DNA of 64,000 bases from Bacteroidales bacterium. GTDB lineage: Bacteria; Bacteroidota; Bacteroidia; Bacteroidales; UBA932. The DNA lies in NCBI GenBank assembly GCA_017625725.1, contig JAGAKH010000002.1, forward strand, positions 78,085 through 142,084, read 5' to 3'. The first letter of the stretch is position 1. Each line of letters begins with the position of its first letter. The translations under genes and the position numbers were made by a program. This document shows, in pieces, positions 27,652-36,094 of the stretch. The notes beneath the pieces were generated by a model. That model ran no database searches, was not told the origin of the DNA, and saw only the letters and a list, made by a program, of their open reading frames with translations.

Positions 27652-28902
27652 TTATTCTTCGTCTTCAAATTCAGAGCGGAGGATTTCAAGTATTTCCTCT
27701 ACTGTTTCGTCTTCAAGGTCAGCCCTCTTTGCGATGTCTGCTGCTGAAAGTGCGAGTACGCTCTTAGCTGTGTCGCAGCCGATACCCTGAAGCTTTTCAA
27801 TGATCCATCCTTCGATTTCATTGCTGAACTCACTCAGCAGAACGTCTTCTTCCGCATCGTCGTCATCAATTTCAGGAAGTTCTCTCCATACTTCGATTTC
27901 CTTTCCGACAAGCATTCCGGCAAGTCTGATGTTGCATCCGCCTTTACCGATACCTTTCTTAACCTCGTCAGGGAGCATATATACCTTGATCTTGTCTTCC
28001 TCTCCTCCGAGAATTATTGATGATATCTTGGCTGGACTGAGGGCCCTCTGGATCAGAAGCTGAGTGTTGTTTGTCCACTGGAGAACGTCTATGTTCTCGT
28101 TGCGGAGCTCGCGGACGATTCCGATGATACGTGATCCCTTGACACCGATACATGCTCCGATAGGGTCGATTCTCTCGTCATAAGACTCTACAGCAACCTT
28201 TGCACGTTCACCGGGAACGCGGACAACCTTCTTGATGGTTATCAGACCGTCGTAGATTTCTGGAACCTCCTGCTCGAACAGCTTTTCAAGGAAGTCAGGA
28301 GTTACACGTGAAAGAACGATGTATGGAGTTGTATTGTTCTTCATCTCTACACTCTTGATGATCGCTCTTACAGTGTCGTTCTTCTTGAAATGCTCACCAG
28401 GGATCTGCTCCGATTTAGGAAGTCTGAGCTCGTTTCCGTCCTCGTCAAGGATGAGGACTTCCTTAGCCCATGTCTGGTACACTTCTCCGGTAAATATCTC
28501 GCCGATCTTGCCAACGTACTTGTTGTAGAGGTTTGCCTTCTCGATGTCCATGATGCGTCCCTGAAGGTTCTGACGGATGTTGAGGATACCTCTGCGACCA
28601 AAATCCTTGAGTTCTATCTTCTTTGCGAATGTCTCGCCGATCTCGTAATCATCATCCTCGAGTTCTGAAAGTGCGATCTGGGTGTTAGGGTCTTCTACCT
28701 CTTCAACAACCTCTCTGTTCCAATAGATCTCGCAGTCTCCCTTGTCAATGTTGATGATGATGTCAAAGTTGTCTGCCGATCCGTAGGTCTTTGTGATCTG
28801 AGTTCTGAACACATCTTCAAGAACACCCATCATTGTAGGTCTGTCGATGTTCTTCTGGTTCTTGAACTCTGCAAAAGCGTCTTTAAGTTCAATCTTTTCC
28901 AT
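27652..28902 (-). CDS. nusA: Transcription termination/antitermination factor NusA
   Basis: A 416-residue RNA-binding protein that travels with RNA polymerase and controls pausing, termination and antitermination. The N-terminal domain (about 1-130) binds polymerase. An S1 domain (about 135-200, GEIFTGEVYQTW) follows, then two KH domains (about 230-350) with the GxxG-type loops CIGVKGSRI and GIGKGGCNI. The C-terminal end is a short acidic helical segment with a helix-hairpin-helix-like IGCDTAKSVLALSAADIAKRADLEDETVEEI. It lies 21 bp after rimP and 19 bp before infB, the same order as in most bacteria. Confidence 0.97.
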   Translation of the reverse strand: MEKIELKDAFAEFKNQKNIDRPTMMGVLEDVFRTQITKTYGSADNFDIIINIDKGDCEIYWNREVVEEVEDPNTQIALSELEDDDYEIGETFAKKIELKDFGRRGILNIRQNLQGRIMDIEKANLYNKYVGKIGEIFTGEVYQTWAKEVLILDEDGNELRLPKSEQIPGEHFKKNDTVRAIIKSVEMKNNTTPYIVLSRVTPDFLEKLFEQEVPEIYDGLITIKKVVRVPGERAKVAVESYDERIDPIGACIGVKGSRIIGIVRELRNENIDVLQWTNNTQLLIQRALSPAKISSIILGGEEDKIKVYMLPDEVKKGIGKGGCNIRLAGMLVGKEIEVWRELPEIDDDDAEEDVLLSEFSNEIEGWIIEKLQGIGCDTAKSVLALSAADIAKRADLEDETVEEILEILRSEFEDEE

Positions 28903-28923
28903 TTGTTATTTCAGTTTTTAATA

Positions 28924-29391
28924 TTATTCAAATTCAATGAAAGGGCGGACAGCGTTGACCTGATCCATGGTGAATCTGTCAACATGCTCCACAAATTCCT
29001 TTTTCTTCTTGCCTTCGACTGCCTCCTTTACCGTGTATCTGAGAGTTATGCTATCTTCATCTGCTGCATCAAGCACAGCGACCATCTTCCTTCCTCCCTT
29101 CAAGGACACTTCCACCTTCTTGCCGATTGCCTTGATGAATTGTTTCATCACTTTGAAAGGCTGGTCGAGTCCGGCAGAACTTACGGTGATGGAGTAGTCT
29201 TCCTTTTCTCTGTCGAACTTCGCTTCAAATGCCCTGCTTACTGCCACGCAGTCATCGATCTCTACTTTTGTATCTTCGGATTCCATAGTGATCTCCACAT
29301 CATTGTCTTTGCTGACTGTGACATCAACCAGATAGCATCCGCGTGCAACGATTTCGTTGCTTATTGCATCTATTATTTCTGATACGTTCAT
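28924..29391 (-). CDS. rimP: Ribosome maturation factor RimP
   Basis: A 155-residue protein needed for assembly of the 30S subunit. The N-terminal alpha/beta domain (starting MNVSEIIDAISNEIVARGCYLVDV) contains VTVSSAGLDQPF, matching the family's SSPGLDRPL motif. The C-terminal SH3-like domain (about 95-150) follows. A longer reading frame continues upstream to 29484, but it would cover the promoter and the leader hairpin, so the ATG at 29391 is preferred. It opens the rimP-nusA-infB operon. Confidence 0.93.
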   Translation of the reverse strand: MNVSEIIDAISNEIVARGCYLVDVTVSKDNDVEITMESEDTKVEIDDCVAVSRAFEAKFDREKEDYSITVSSAGLDQPFKVMKQFIKAIGKKVEVSLKGGRKMVAVLDAADEDSITLRYTVKEAVEGKKKKEFVEHVDRFTMDQVNAVRPFIEFE

Positions 29392-29417
29392 TTGTCTGCT
29401 GTAAGTATATAAAATAA

Positions 29418-29434
29418 GGGGGCTTTCTGCCCCC
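29418..29434 (-). promoter_or_regulatory. Hairpin in the rimP-nusA-infB leader, possible attenuator
   Basis: On the minus strand GGGGGC-AGAAA-GCCCCC forms a GC-only 6-bp stem (7 with the flanking A-T) followed by TTATTTTATAT. It lies between the promoter (29455-29485) and the rimP start (29391), in the untranslated leader. It looks like a weak intrinsic terminator, a place where NusA could act on its own operon. Confidence 0.5.
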
Positions 29435-29454
29435 TGAATATCATTCTCACGCTG

Positions 29455-29485
29455 CAAATTTACGAATATTTTCAGAATATACAAA
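29455..29485 (-). promoter_or_regulatory. Promoter for rimP-nusA-infB
   Basis: On the minus strand TTTG (29482-29485), 19-bp spacer, TAAATTTG (29455-29462). The predicted leader is about 55 bases. Confidence 0.7.
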
Positions 29486-29516
29486 AAAATAGACCTGAAC
29501 CTTTTAATTTAATATC

Positions 29517-30506
29517 ATGGAATTCAAAGCAAAAGAAATCGCTGAGATTCTCGGTGGAACAGTTGATGGAAATCCGGATGCCACAGTCTCGACTTTTGCA
29601 AGGATAGAAAGCGGAAAGCCCGGTGCCATCTGCTTTTTTGCAAATCCGAAGTATGAGCATTATGTGTACGAATGCAAGGCTGATATAATTATCGTCAATA
29701 AGACTTTTGAACCTCAGAAGGCTGTTTCCGCTACAATGGTAAGAGTGGATGATGCATATGCGGCTGTAGCTTCGCTGCTGGATTATGTAACCGCAAAAAA
29801 ACGTTCTTACAGACGCTATCGCGGCCTTCGCAGCAGAATACGCTGGAGCTCTAAGATCGGCAGAAAAGTGTATGTGGGGGATTTTGCCTACGTAGGAAGA
29901 AGGGCAGTGATCGGCGATTATACAAAGATATATGAGCATGTCTATGTCGGCGATGACGTGAGGATAGGAAAGAACTGCATCATATATCCGGGTGTGAGGA
30001 TTTATCCTGGAATGGTTATAGGTGATAATGTCATCATACATTCAAATGCGGTCATCGGAGCCGACGGATTCGGATTCGCTCCTCTTGAAGACGGTACCTG
30101 GAAGAAGATAGAGCATACGGGTAATGTAATCATTGAAGACGATGTGGAGATCGGAGCAAATACATGTGTCGACAAGTCTCAGATGGGCTCTACTGTTATC
30201 CGTAAAGGAGTGAAACTTGACAATCTCTGCCAGATTGCACATAATGTGGAGGTAGGACCGAATACTGTAATGGCTGCTATGGTAGGAGTCGCCGGATCTT
30301 CGAAGATCGGTGAACATTGCATCCTTGGCGGACAGGTCGGTATTGCAGGCCATCTTACTGTTGCAGACAACACATCATTTGGAGCCCAGGCCGGACTTAT
30401 AAGCAATGTGAAGAAGCCGGGACAGGCATATCTTGGTACTCCGGCAATTCCATATATGGATTATATGAGGAGTTATGCCGTATTTAAAAAGGCCGGAAAA
30501 CAGTAG
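29517..30506 (+). CDS. lpxD: UDP-3-O-acylglucosamine N-acyltransferase LpxD
   Basis: A 329-residue acyltransferase that adds the N-linked acyl chain in lipid A synthesis. The N-terminal uridine-binding domain (about 1-95, [24 protein letters not shown]) is followed by a left-handed beta helix of hexapeptide repeats (about 100-310), for example [23 protein letters not shown]. The catalytic His is probably the one in QIAHNVEVG, in keeping with the family. It starts the lpxD-lpxC-lpxA cluster, although lpxC has its own promoter. Confidence 0.95.
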   Translation: MEFKAKEIAEILGGTVDGNPDATVSTFARIESGKPGAICFFANPKYEHYVYECKADIIIVNKTFEPQKAVSATMVRVDDAYAAVASLLDYVTAKKRSYRRYRGLRSRIRWSSKIGRKVYVGDFAYVGRRAVIGDYTKIYEHVYVGDDVRIGKNCIIYPGVRIYPGMVIGDNVIIHSNAVIGADGFGFAPLEDGTWKKIEHTGNVIIEDDVEIGANTCVDKSQMGSTVIRKGVKLDNLCQIAHNVEVGPNTVMAAMVGVAGSSKIGEHCILGGQVGIAGHLTVADNTSFGAQAGLISNVKKPGQAYLGTPAIPYMDYMRSYAVFKKAGKQ

Positions 30507-30530
30507 AAATTGTGAGTGGCAAAGTAGTGG

Positions 30531-30561
30531 TTGGTAATATCGTGTTTATTTGCTATCTTTG
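30531..30561 (+). promoter_or_regulatory. Promoter for lpxC
   Basis: TTGG (30531-30534), 19-bp spacer, TATCTTTG (30554-30561), 26 bp before the lpxC ATG. An exact match to the phylum consensus. Confidence 0.75.
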
Positions 30562-30587
30562 CAGGCTATTTAACAAAATAAGTAATA

Positions 30588-31493
30588 ATGCAGTTGCAGA
30601 ATACACTAAGAAAGAGCTATTCATTCGAAGGAAAAGGACTTCATTCAGGTAAGGTTGCCAGGATGACAGTGAATCCAGCTCCTGTTGATACCGGTATCAT
30701 CTTCCGAAGAACAGATTTGGGAGATGATGTTTTTGTGGAGGCTCTTGCGGAGAATGTCTCAAATACAGCAAGAAGCACGACTATTTCCAAAGGAGATGCT
30801 TCAGTTTCTACTATAGAACATATAATGTCTGCTTTGACCGGTCTGGGAGTAGACAATGCCTTGATAGATATCGATAATGTCGAGGTGCCTATTCTTGACG
30901 GAAGTGCCAAGCCATATATAGATGCCATGTGGAATGACGGTCTGCAGCAGCAGGATGCTCCACGTCGTTATATCGAAATCAAGGAGGCCATAGAAGTCAG
31001 AAACGAAGAAAAGGGATCGGTAGTGAGAATAGAGCCTGCTGAAGAGTTTTCATACGAAATAAAGATTGATTTCAATTCCCGTGTATTAGGCGTTCAGACA
31101 GCCGTATGGAATCCTTCTGTCGTCTATGCTGAAGAGATAGGCACATGCCGTACGTTTGTGTTCTTCCACGAACTTCAGTTCCTTTATGCAAACAACCTGG
31201 TCAAGGGTGGTGATGTGGACAATGCCATAGTGATAGTGGAACATCCGGTGACGGAAGAACAGGTAAGCCAGATGTCCCAGCTGTTCAATGTTCCGGCACT
31301 GAAGGTCAGGGAGGACGGCTATCTCAGCAATCTTGTGCTCCGCTTCCCTAATGAATGTGCAAGACATAAACTGCTTGACCTGATAGGCGACCTCAGACTT
31401 GCAGGAGGGTTCCTGAAAGCCAGAGTGATAGCAGAAAAGGCTGGTCACGGTATCAATACGACTGCAGCAAAGAAGATCAGAGCTCAGTTCTGA
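30588..31493 (+). CDS. lpxC: UDP-3-O-acyl-N-acetylglucosamine deacetylase LpxC, not fused to FabZ
   Basis: A 301-residue zinc enzyme that carries out the committed step of lipid A synthesis. The zinc ligands are visible: His78 in STIEHIMSALTGLGVDN, then His260 and Asp264 in ECARHKLLDLIGD. The general acid His287 is in KAGHGIN. In Bacteroides and relatives LpxC is usually the N-terminal half of a protein of about 460 residues whose C-terminal half is the dehydratase FabZ. Here the protein stops at the end of the LpxC domain and lpxA begins 29 bp later, so FabZ is absent from the locus. No frameshifted FabZ remnant fits in that gap. Confidence 0.94.
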   Translation: MQLQNTLRKSYSFEGKGLHSGKVARMTVNPAPVDTGIIFRRTDLGDDVFVEALAENVSNTARSTTISKGDASVSTIEHIMSALTGLGVDNALIDIDNVEVPILDGSAKPYIDAMWNDGLQQQDAPRRYIEIKEAIEVRNEEKGSVVRIEPAEEFSYEIKIDFNSRVLGVQTAVWNPSVVYAEEIGTCRTFVFFHELQFLYANNLVKGGDVDNAIVIVEHPVTEEQVSQMSQLFNVPALKVREDGYLSNLVLRFPNECARHKLLDLIGDLRLAGGFLKARVIAEKAGHGINTTAAKKIRAQF

Positions 31494-31522
31494 TAAATAT
31501 TAACAATAAAATAATATAAGTA

Positions 31523-32335
31523 ATGGCAAATATTCATCCGTTGGCAACAGTCCATCCTAACGCTAAGTTGGGCGAGAATGTAGAAGTTGGACCTTATGCT
31601 TATATAGAAGAGCATGTTGAAATAGGAGATGGCACAAAAATTCTTCCTCATGCCACCATATTCAACTATGTGAAGATGGGTAAGAATTGCTGTGTGTTCC
31701 CAGGTGCGGTAATCGGGGCTGTGCCTCAGGATCTGAAGTTTGATGGCGAAGTTACCTACGTAGAGATAGGAGATAATGTTAACATACGTGAATGTGCTAC
31801 CATAAACCGTGGAACAAAGGCAAGCGGAAGGGGAGTTACGAAGATCGGAAACAATGTACTTCTCATGTCCTATACTCATGTGGCTCACGATTGTACAGTC
31901 GGAAATAATTGTATCCTTGTAAGCTATGTGGGAATTGCAGGAGAAACTGATGTAGATGATTGGGCAACAATCGGAGGAAGTTCCGTAGCTCATCAGTTCT
32001 CAAGAATCGGTAAGCATGCGTTTGTCGGTGGCGGCTGCAAGATCAACAAGGACGTGCCGCCGTATATCCTATGCGGACGTGACCCTCTTACCTATGCAGG
32101 CGTGAACATCGTGGGGCTCAGGAGAAGGGGCTTCACATCGGAGCAGATCCGTAACATCAAGGATATGTATGACATCATATATAATAATGGTGCTAATGTG
32201 TCGGATGCTTTGGCAAAGATCGAATCAGGTTTTCCTGAAAGCGAAGAAAGGGATACCATCATATCTTTCATCAGAGCTTCGAAGCGTGGTATCATCAGAA
32301 GCCTTGGCTCTGATGTGAAAGGTAATATAGATTAA
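31523..32335 (+). CDS. lpxA: UDP-N-acetylglucosamine O-acyltransferase LpxA
   Basis: A 270-residue enzyme of the first lipid A step, transferring an acyl chain from acyl carrier protein to the 3-OH of UDP-GlcNAc. The left-handed beta helix is obvious (HPLATVHPNAKLGENVEVGPYAYIEE and onwards). The segment LLMSYTHVAHDCTVGNN contains the catalytic His and its neighbours, and GLRRRGF is the family's C-terminal motif. A helical C-terminal domain (about 195-265) follows. The next gene starts one base after the stop. Confidence 0.96.
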   Translation: MANIHPLATVHPNAKLGENVEVGPYAYIEEHVEIGDGTKILPHATIFNYVKMGKNCCVFPGAVIGAVPQDLKFDGEVTYVEIGDNVNIRECATINRGTKASGRGVTKIGNNVLLMSYTHVAHDCTVGNNCILVSYVGIAGETDVDDWATIGGSSVAHQFSRIGKHAFVGGGCKINKDVPPYILCGRDPLTYAGVNIVGLRRRGFTSEQIRNIKDMYDIIYNNGANVSDALAKIESGFPESEERDTIISFIRASKRGIIRSLGSDVKGNID

Positions 32336-32336
32336 A

Positions 32337-33080
32337 GTGCCAAAACTTTTTACAACAGCATATTTTCCTCCTGTGTCATATTTTGCAGCTATGGCGGAGG
32401 AAATGACCGGACTTATCAAGAGCCGACGTCCTTCTCTTACGGACGTCGGCTCTTCTGGTGCGGAATCGTCCCTGCAGATGACTCTGACTCCGTCAGAGGT
32501 CTACATAGAGGCCTGTGAGAACTTTCAGAAGCAGTCGTATAGGAATAGATGCAGATTCTATGCGGCAGACGGTGTCCAGACCTTGTCTTTCCCTATTGTC
32601 CATGAAGGGGGTACCCATAAGCAGCCCGTTTCAGAGATAAAGATAGATTATTCAAAACCGTGGCTTCATCAACATAAGAAAGCCATAGTTTCTGCCTATA
32701 AGACATCTGCGTATTTTGATTACTATCAGGATGAACTTTTCTCGATATTGGATTCCGCACCTGAGAAACTGATAGACCTGAACATGTCACTTCTGAATTT
32801 CTTTATTGAGAAGATCGGGCTTGCGGTTGACCTGAGAATTACTGAAGACTATGCTCCGGCGTCTGATGACGGAAAGGTAATATGTTCCGGTGTGTCATGT
32901 GATGATTTTAGAGAAATCATACATCCTAAGCGTGAAAATACGATCCTTCGGGATTATGCACTGGAAAAGCCGTATTTCCAGGTGTTTGCCTCGAAATACG
33001 GCTTTAAAGCAGATCTTTCTGTAATGGATCTTCTTTTCAATGAAGGTCCGGATTCCATTCTTTTTCTAAAGGATATCTAG
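32337..33080 (+). CDS. WbqC-like family protein with a palindrome-bearing insert
   Basis: A 247-residue protein of the WbqC-like family, whose function is not established (named from an O-antigen cluster). Recognisable features are the N-terminal YFPPVSYFAAM, EVYIEACENFQKQSYRNRC, and KPWLHQHKKAIVSAYKTSAYFDYYQDEL. The start is a GTG one base after the lpxA stop, so it is probably translated by coupling. Between the N-terminal strand and the EVYIEACENF segment there are about 30 extra residues (roughly 20-50, LIKSRRPSLTDVGSSGAESS). The DNA of that insert is a perfect inverted repeat (see the separate entry). The stop codon shares a CTAG palindrome with the stop of the convergent gene. Confidence 0.8.
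   Translation: MPKLFTTAYFPPVSYFAAMAEEMTGLIKSRRPSLTDVGSSGAESSLQMTLTPSEVYIEACENFQKQSYRNRCRFYAADGVQTLSFPIVHEGGTHKQPVSEIKIDYSKPWLHQHKKAIVSAYKTSAYFDYYQDELFSILDSAPEKLIDLNMSLLNFFIEKIGLAVDLRITEDYAPASDDGKVICSGVSCDDFREIIHPKRENTILRDYALEKPYFQVFASKYGFKADLSVMDLLFNEGPDSILFLKDI
32418..32454. repeat. Perfect 14-bp inverted repeat inside the wbqC-like gene
   Basis: Left arm 32418-32431 (AAGAGCCGACGTCC), loop 32432-32440 (TTCTCTTAC), right arm 32441-32454 (GGACGTCGGCTCTT). The arms are exact reverse complements and the element is read through in frame as KSRRPSLTDVGSS, in a part of the protein that looks like an insert relative to the family. Confidence 0.9.
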
Positions 33081-34747
33081 AATCTCCATCCGAAGGTTAT
33101 CAGGATTTCCCATAATGATGCTTTGTTCATTATTTCAGGAGAGAGATGCTCGATGTCAGGGATGAATTCTCCTGTTGTCGGATCACTCGTGCCGTAATAA
33201 TTGTCATATATCATGAAATATTCTGTAGGAACAAGTCTTGTGCGACATGCGGCGTCGGCAAAGAATGAACCGTTGCTGCTATATCCCAGTCCGAAAGAAA
33301 TGTCCTGTGTGAATTTTGAAATCGTCTGAGCGGAGGTTGTAAGCCCGTATCCTGCCCTCAATGATAGACTGGATATAGGTTTGACTTCAAGTCCACCTCT
33401 CAACATATGACTTATTCCGAATACTTCCTTGATGTGCTGATTCAATTCATCTGAGTAATCAAGGTCATTAGCATAACCGGAACTGAAATATTTCATGGTT
33501 CCATAGTCGCATAATTCGTAATCAGCACTGATGATTCCCCATTTCCCGAATGTGTATGCAAGACCGAAGTTAGCTCTGTAAGGTGATGAGTATGAATATG
33601 AATTCTTTCCGACCGGGCTTTCCGAACTGAATGTTTCAACTCCGCTGCTGTTCTTGAATGCAAACGCTGTAGAGCCGCTATACACCCATTCTTCATTCAT
33701 GTTCATGGTGACCGGAGTCTGGATGGCTGCACCGATTCTAAGTCCTGCAACAGGAGTCAGCAGGACACCGAGCTTGGCGAAGCATCCTATGCCGGATGTG
33801 TTATACTGGTAATTGTATTTCATATTGTTGAAATAGCCCTGTACCTGATTTCCTTCTTCATCTTCAAATTTCATAGTAGGAAACTCCTTGTAATCGACAG
33901 CCTGTTCCTTTACATATTCCATGAAACTGTAATTAATGGAGTTGAAACCGAGGTTGAGTCCTATATGAATGAAGTCGGATATGTTGGCAGAGAAGTTAAA
34001 GATGTACTCACTCTTATTTCCTTCCTTCCGTCTGCCATAAGCCTGCTCCAGAGGTGCCGGTACAATGATTTCTTTGTTCTCAAGAACAATTTCACTTGCT
34101 CCTGCAAATGCATCGTCGATGATGGTTTCCCCTTCCCTGATGTTGTCTATCATGAAGCAGTTGTAGCCTGTAATAGTGCCCCAGTCAAGGTATGGGTTGC
34201 TGAAGGGGTCATCTGCAGCCAGCATTGCACTGGTATATCCGTTTCTTTGGGCATTTGCTGCCATCGCACCCATGAAAGAAGTATAGTTGGTGTTTCTTCC
34301 GGCTGCGTAGATGTCTTCGTTCCAATTGTTTGTTGTCTGGACTATGAAACTGAATGCCATGTTTTTCAGACCGTATTTTCGTCCGGTATCCCAGTTCATT
34401 GAGAACCCCATGTTAGGCATGTTGAAGTCCGTCTTTGTATTCTTGAGTTCTCTGTCAAAATATGGAGTGCTTCCATTTGGCATTCTGGTGCCTTTGGTTG
34501 TGTTGATTGATATGCCCAGTCCGGGAGTAATCGAGAATTGCGAGTGTTTTGCTACCGAACTTCCGGCCGGATTGATGGCAATTGAGCCAAGGTCACCTCC
34601 CAATGCTGTGAACGCATTGCCCATTGCAACCGTTCTCGCAGTTCCGCCATATTGGTTCTCGCTGAGTTCCAGCAAGCTATATGCATCCTGTGCATGGGCT
34701 GAAGCTGCTGCCACAATAAGAATTACAGACAATATAGTTCTTTTCAT
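33077..34747 (-). CDS. OmpP1/FadL/TodX-family outer-membrane transport protein
   Basis: A 556-residue outer-membrane barrel with a signal peptide (1-19, ASAHAQ). The N-terminal region shows the family's plug pattern: ELSENQYGGTARTVAMGNAFTALGGDLGSIAINPAGSSV, matching the GxARAxAMGGAxxAxxxDxxAxxxNPAG consensus. A long barrel with paired aromatic strands follows. Family members carry hydrophobic compounds such as fatty acids across the outer membrane; Bacteroidota members are sometimes labelled hemin receptors without evidence. It lies 20 bp after a His-rich lipoprotein gene, so they share an operon. The 3' end overlaps the wbqC-like stop by 4 bp. Confidence 0.85.
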   Translation of the reverse strand: MKRTILSVILIVAAASAHAQDAYSLLELSENQYGGTARTVAMGNAFTALGGDLGSIAINPAGSSVAKHSQFSITPGLGISINTTKGTRMPNGSTPYFDRELKNTKTDFNMPNMGFSMNWDTGRKYGLKNMAFSFIVQTTNNWNEDIYAAGRNTNYTSFMGAMAANAQRNGYTSAMLAADDPFSNPYLDWGTITGYNCFMIDNIREGETIIDDAFAGASEIVLENKEIIVPAPLEQAYGRRKEGNKSEYIFNFSANISDFIHIGLNLGFNSINYSFMEYVKEQAVDYKEFPTMKFEDEEGNQVQGYFNNMKYNYQYNTSGIGCFAKLGVLLTPVAGLRIGAAIQTPVTMNMNEEWVYSGSTAFAFKNSSGVETFSSESPVGKNSYSYSSPYRANFGLAYTFGKWGIISADYELCDYGTMKYFSSGYANDLDYSDELNQHIKEVFGISHMLRGGLEVKPISSLSLRAGYGLTTSAQTISKFTQDISFGLGYSSNGSFFADAACRTRLVPTEYFMIYDNYYGTSDPTTGEFIPDIEHLSPEIMNKASLWEILITFGWRF

Positions 34748-34767
34748 GATTTATGATTCTTTTATGT

Positions 34768-36051
34768 TTATCTTCTTCCTCCTCCAGATCTTGAGTATCC
34801 ACTGCTGCTGGTACTGCCGCCACCATAGCTCCTGCCATAGCTTGACGATCCGCTCCTGTTATAGCTTGATGAGCTGCTTCTGTTGTAGCTTGACGATCCG
34901 CTCCTATTGTAGCTGGACGACCCGCTCCTGTTGTAGCTTGATGAACTGCTGCTGTTATAGCTCGGTGATGAGCTGTTTCTGCTCTGGCTTGAACTGCTGC
35001 TGAATCCTCCTGAGTTCCTGTGGTATCCGTTAGAGGATGAACTTGAACTGTTTCCGGCTGCAGCCGGTCTTCCGGCGTTTGTGCCAGGTCTGCGATAATT
35101 GCCGGATGTGGCTGTTGACTGGCTCTTGCCTGTCCTGCCGTTGTCAGGTCTTGTAGCGGAAGACGAAGTTCCTGTGCTTGATGATGAGACCTGTCTGCCG
35201 CTTATAGGTCTAAGACTCTTGCCGGTTGAACTCTTGACACTGGTTCTGCCACTGGTAAGTCTGTTGTCTGTTGACGGTCTTATGCCTGTTGAGGTACTGT
35301 TGCCCTGTTTTGGAGACCTGCTTGTCGTATATATCTGTCCTGATCCTGTAGAGTGTCTCGGAACATATCTTACATCGCGGCCGCCATGTCCTCCAGATCC
35401 GTGTCCCGGCTTATGTCCCGGGTCTATATGACCAGGATGCATGTGTCCCGGGTGATGAGGCCATGAATGGTGAATGTGTCCGAATCCACCGTACCATCCA
35501 CAGTAGTGGTGATACCAAGGATTGTGGAACCAAGGGTCATGATACCAAGGGTCATACCATCCCATATATCCGTACCAAGGATCATAGTACCATGGGTCGT
35601 AATATCTTCCGTAATGCCAATAATACGGATTGTGTATGCTCATGTGCCAGTTTCTGTATCCCCATCCGAAGCTCCATCCGGCCGTGAATGTAAAAGGTGT
35701 GTACCATCCCCATGTCTGGTAGGTGTTTCTCCAGTCGTAAGGGTTGTCGTAAAGAGATACGGTCGTGCCAAGCTTCTGGTCGAACCTTATTGTAGCGGAC
35801 ATGTTTTGAGGAATCATTATTGTGTCCTTCTTGTCTCCGAAAAGATATACTTCAGAAGCCTTGGTTTCCTCAATAAGCCTGCTTGTCTGTTCGTTAACTG
35901 CCTGCCTTTCCGCTTTAGAAACGAATGTCGGTCCGTCACCGTATATTCCGTCATGGAACCTTTGAGAGTCGTTGGAAGCGTATCTGGCAGTCGTTCCGCA
36001 TGCGGTCAGCATGATGATTGCTGCAAATGTGACCATTGTTCTCAGTTTCAT
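34768..36051 (-). CDS. His/Trp/Tyr-rich lipoprotein with Ser-Tyr-Asn-Arg tandem repeats
   Basis: A 427-residue protein with a lipobox at LTACG (Cys18). Residues about 110-185 are extremely rich in Trp, Tyr and His (many DPWY and PWYxx repeats), followed by a His-Pro-Gly block (about 188-215, HHPGHMHPGHIDPGHKPGHG). The C-terminal 200 residues are Ser/Thr/Gly/Arg-rich low complexity, ending in at least four copies of SSSYNRSG (about residues 370-405). The first 100 residues look globular. Nothing catalytic is visible. Aromatic and His-rich blocks could bind metal ions or heme or carry a structural role at the surface, which is inference. It is the first gene before the OmpP1-like barrel. Confidence 0.7.
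   Translation of the reverse strand: MKLRTMVTFAAIIMLTACGTTARYASNDSQRFHDGIYGDGPTFVSKAERQAVNEQTSRLIEETKASEVYLFGDKKDTIMIPQNMSATIRFDQKLGTTVSLYDNPYDWRNTYQTWGWYTPFTFTAGWSFGWGYRNWHMSIHNPYYWHYGRYYDPWYYDPWYGYMGWYDPWYHDPWFHNPWYHHYCGWYGGFGHIHHSWPHHPGHMHPGHIDPGHKPGHGSGGHGGRDVRYVPRHSTGSGQIYTTSRSPKQGNSTSTGIRPSTDNRLTSGRTSVKSSTGKSLRPISGRQVSSSSTGTSSSATRPDNGRTGKSQSTATSGNYRRPGTNAGRPAAAGNSSSSSSNGYHRNSGGFSSSSSQSRNSSSPSYNSSSSSSYNRSGSSSYNRSGSSSYNRSSSSSYNRSGSSSYGRSYGGGSTSSSGYSRSGGGRR
34836..34948 (-). repeat. 24-bp tandem repeats coding SSSYNRSG
   Basis: Four to five copies of a 24-bp unit, with the plus-strand core GCTCCTGTTATAGCTTGA and variants, encode an 8-residue repeat near the end of the lipoprotein. Copies differ at several bases, so they are not freshly duplicated. 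Confidence 0.75.
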
Positions 36052-36086
36052 GGCATGTTCTCCTATTTTATTTATAATAATTTTCG

Positions 36087-36094
36087 TATCTTCG
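36087..36094 (+). promoter_or_regulatory. Possible -7 element for proS
   Basis: TATCTTCG is one base off TAnnTTTG. It would give a leader of about 130 bases before the proS ATG. The leader holds no obvious known riboswitch. Confidence 0.3.

Noticed and set aside
34836-34948. 24-bp repeats considered as a CRISPR array
   Set aside because: They are in frame inside a lipoprotein gene, have no spacers of unique sequence, and no cas gene is nearby.
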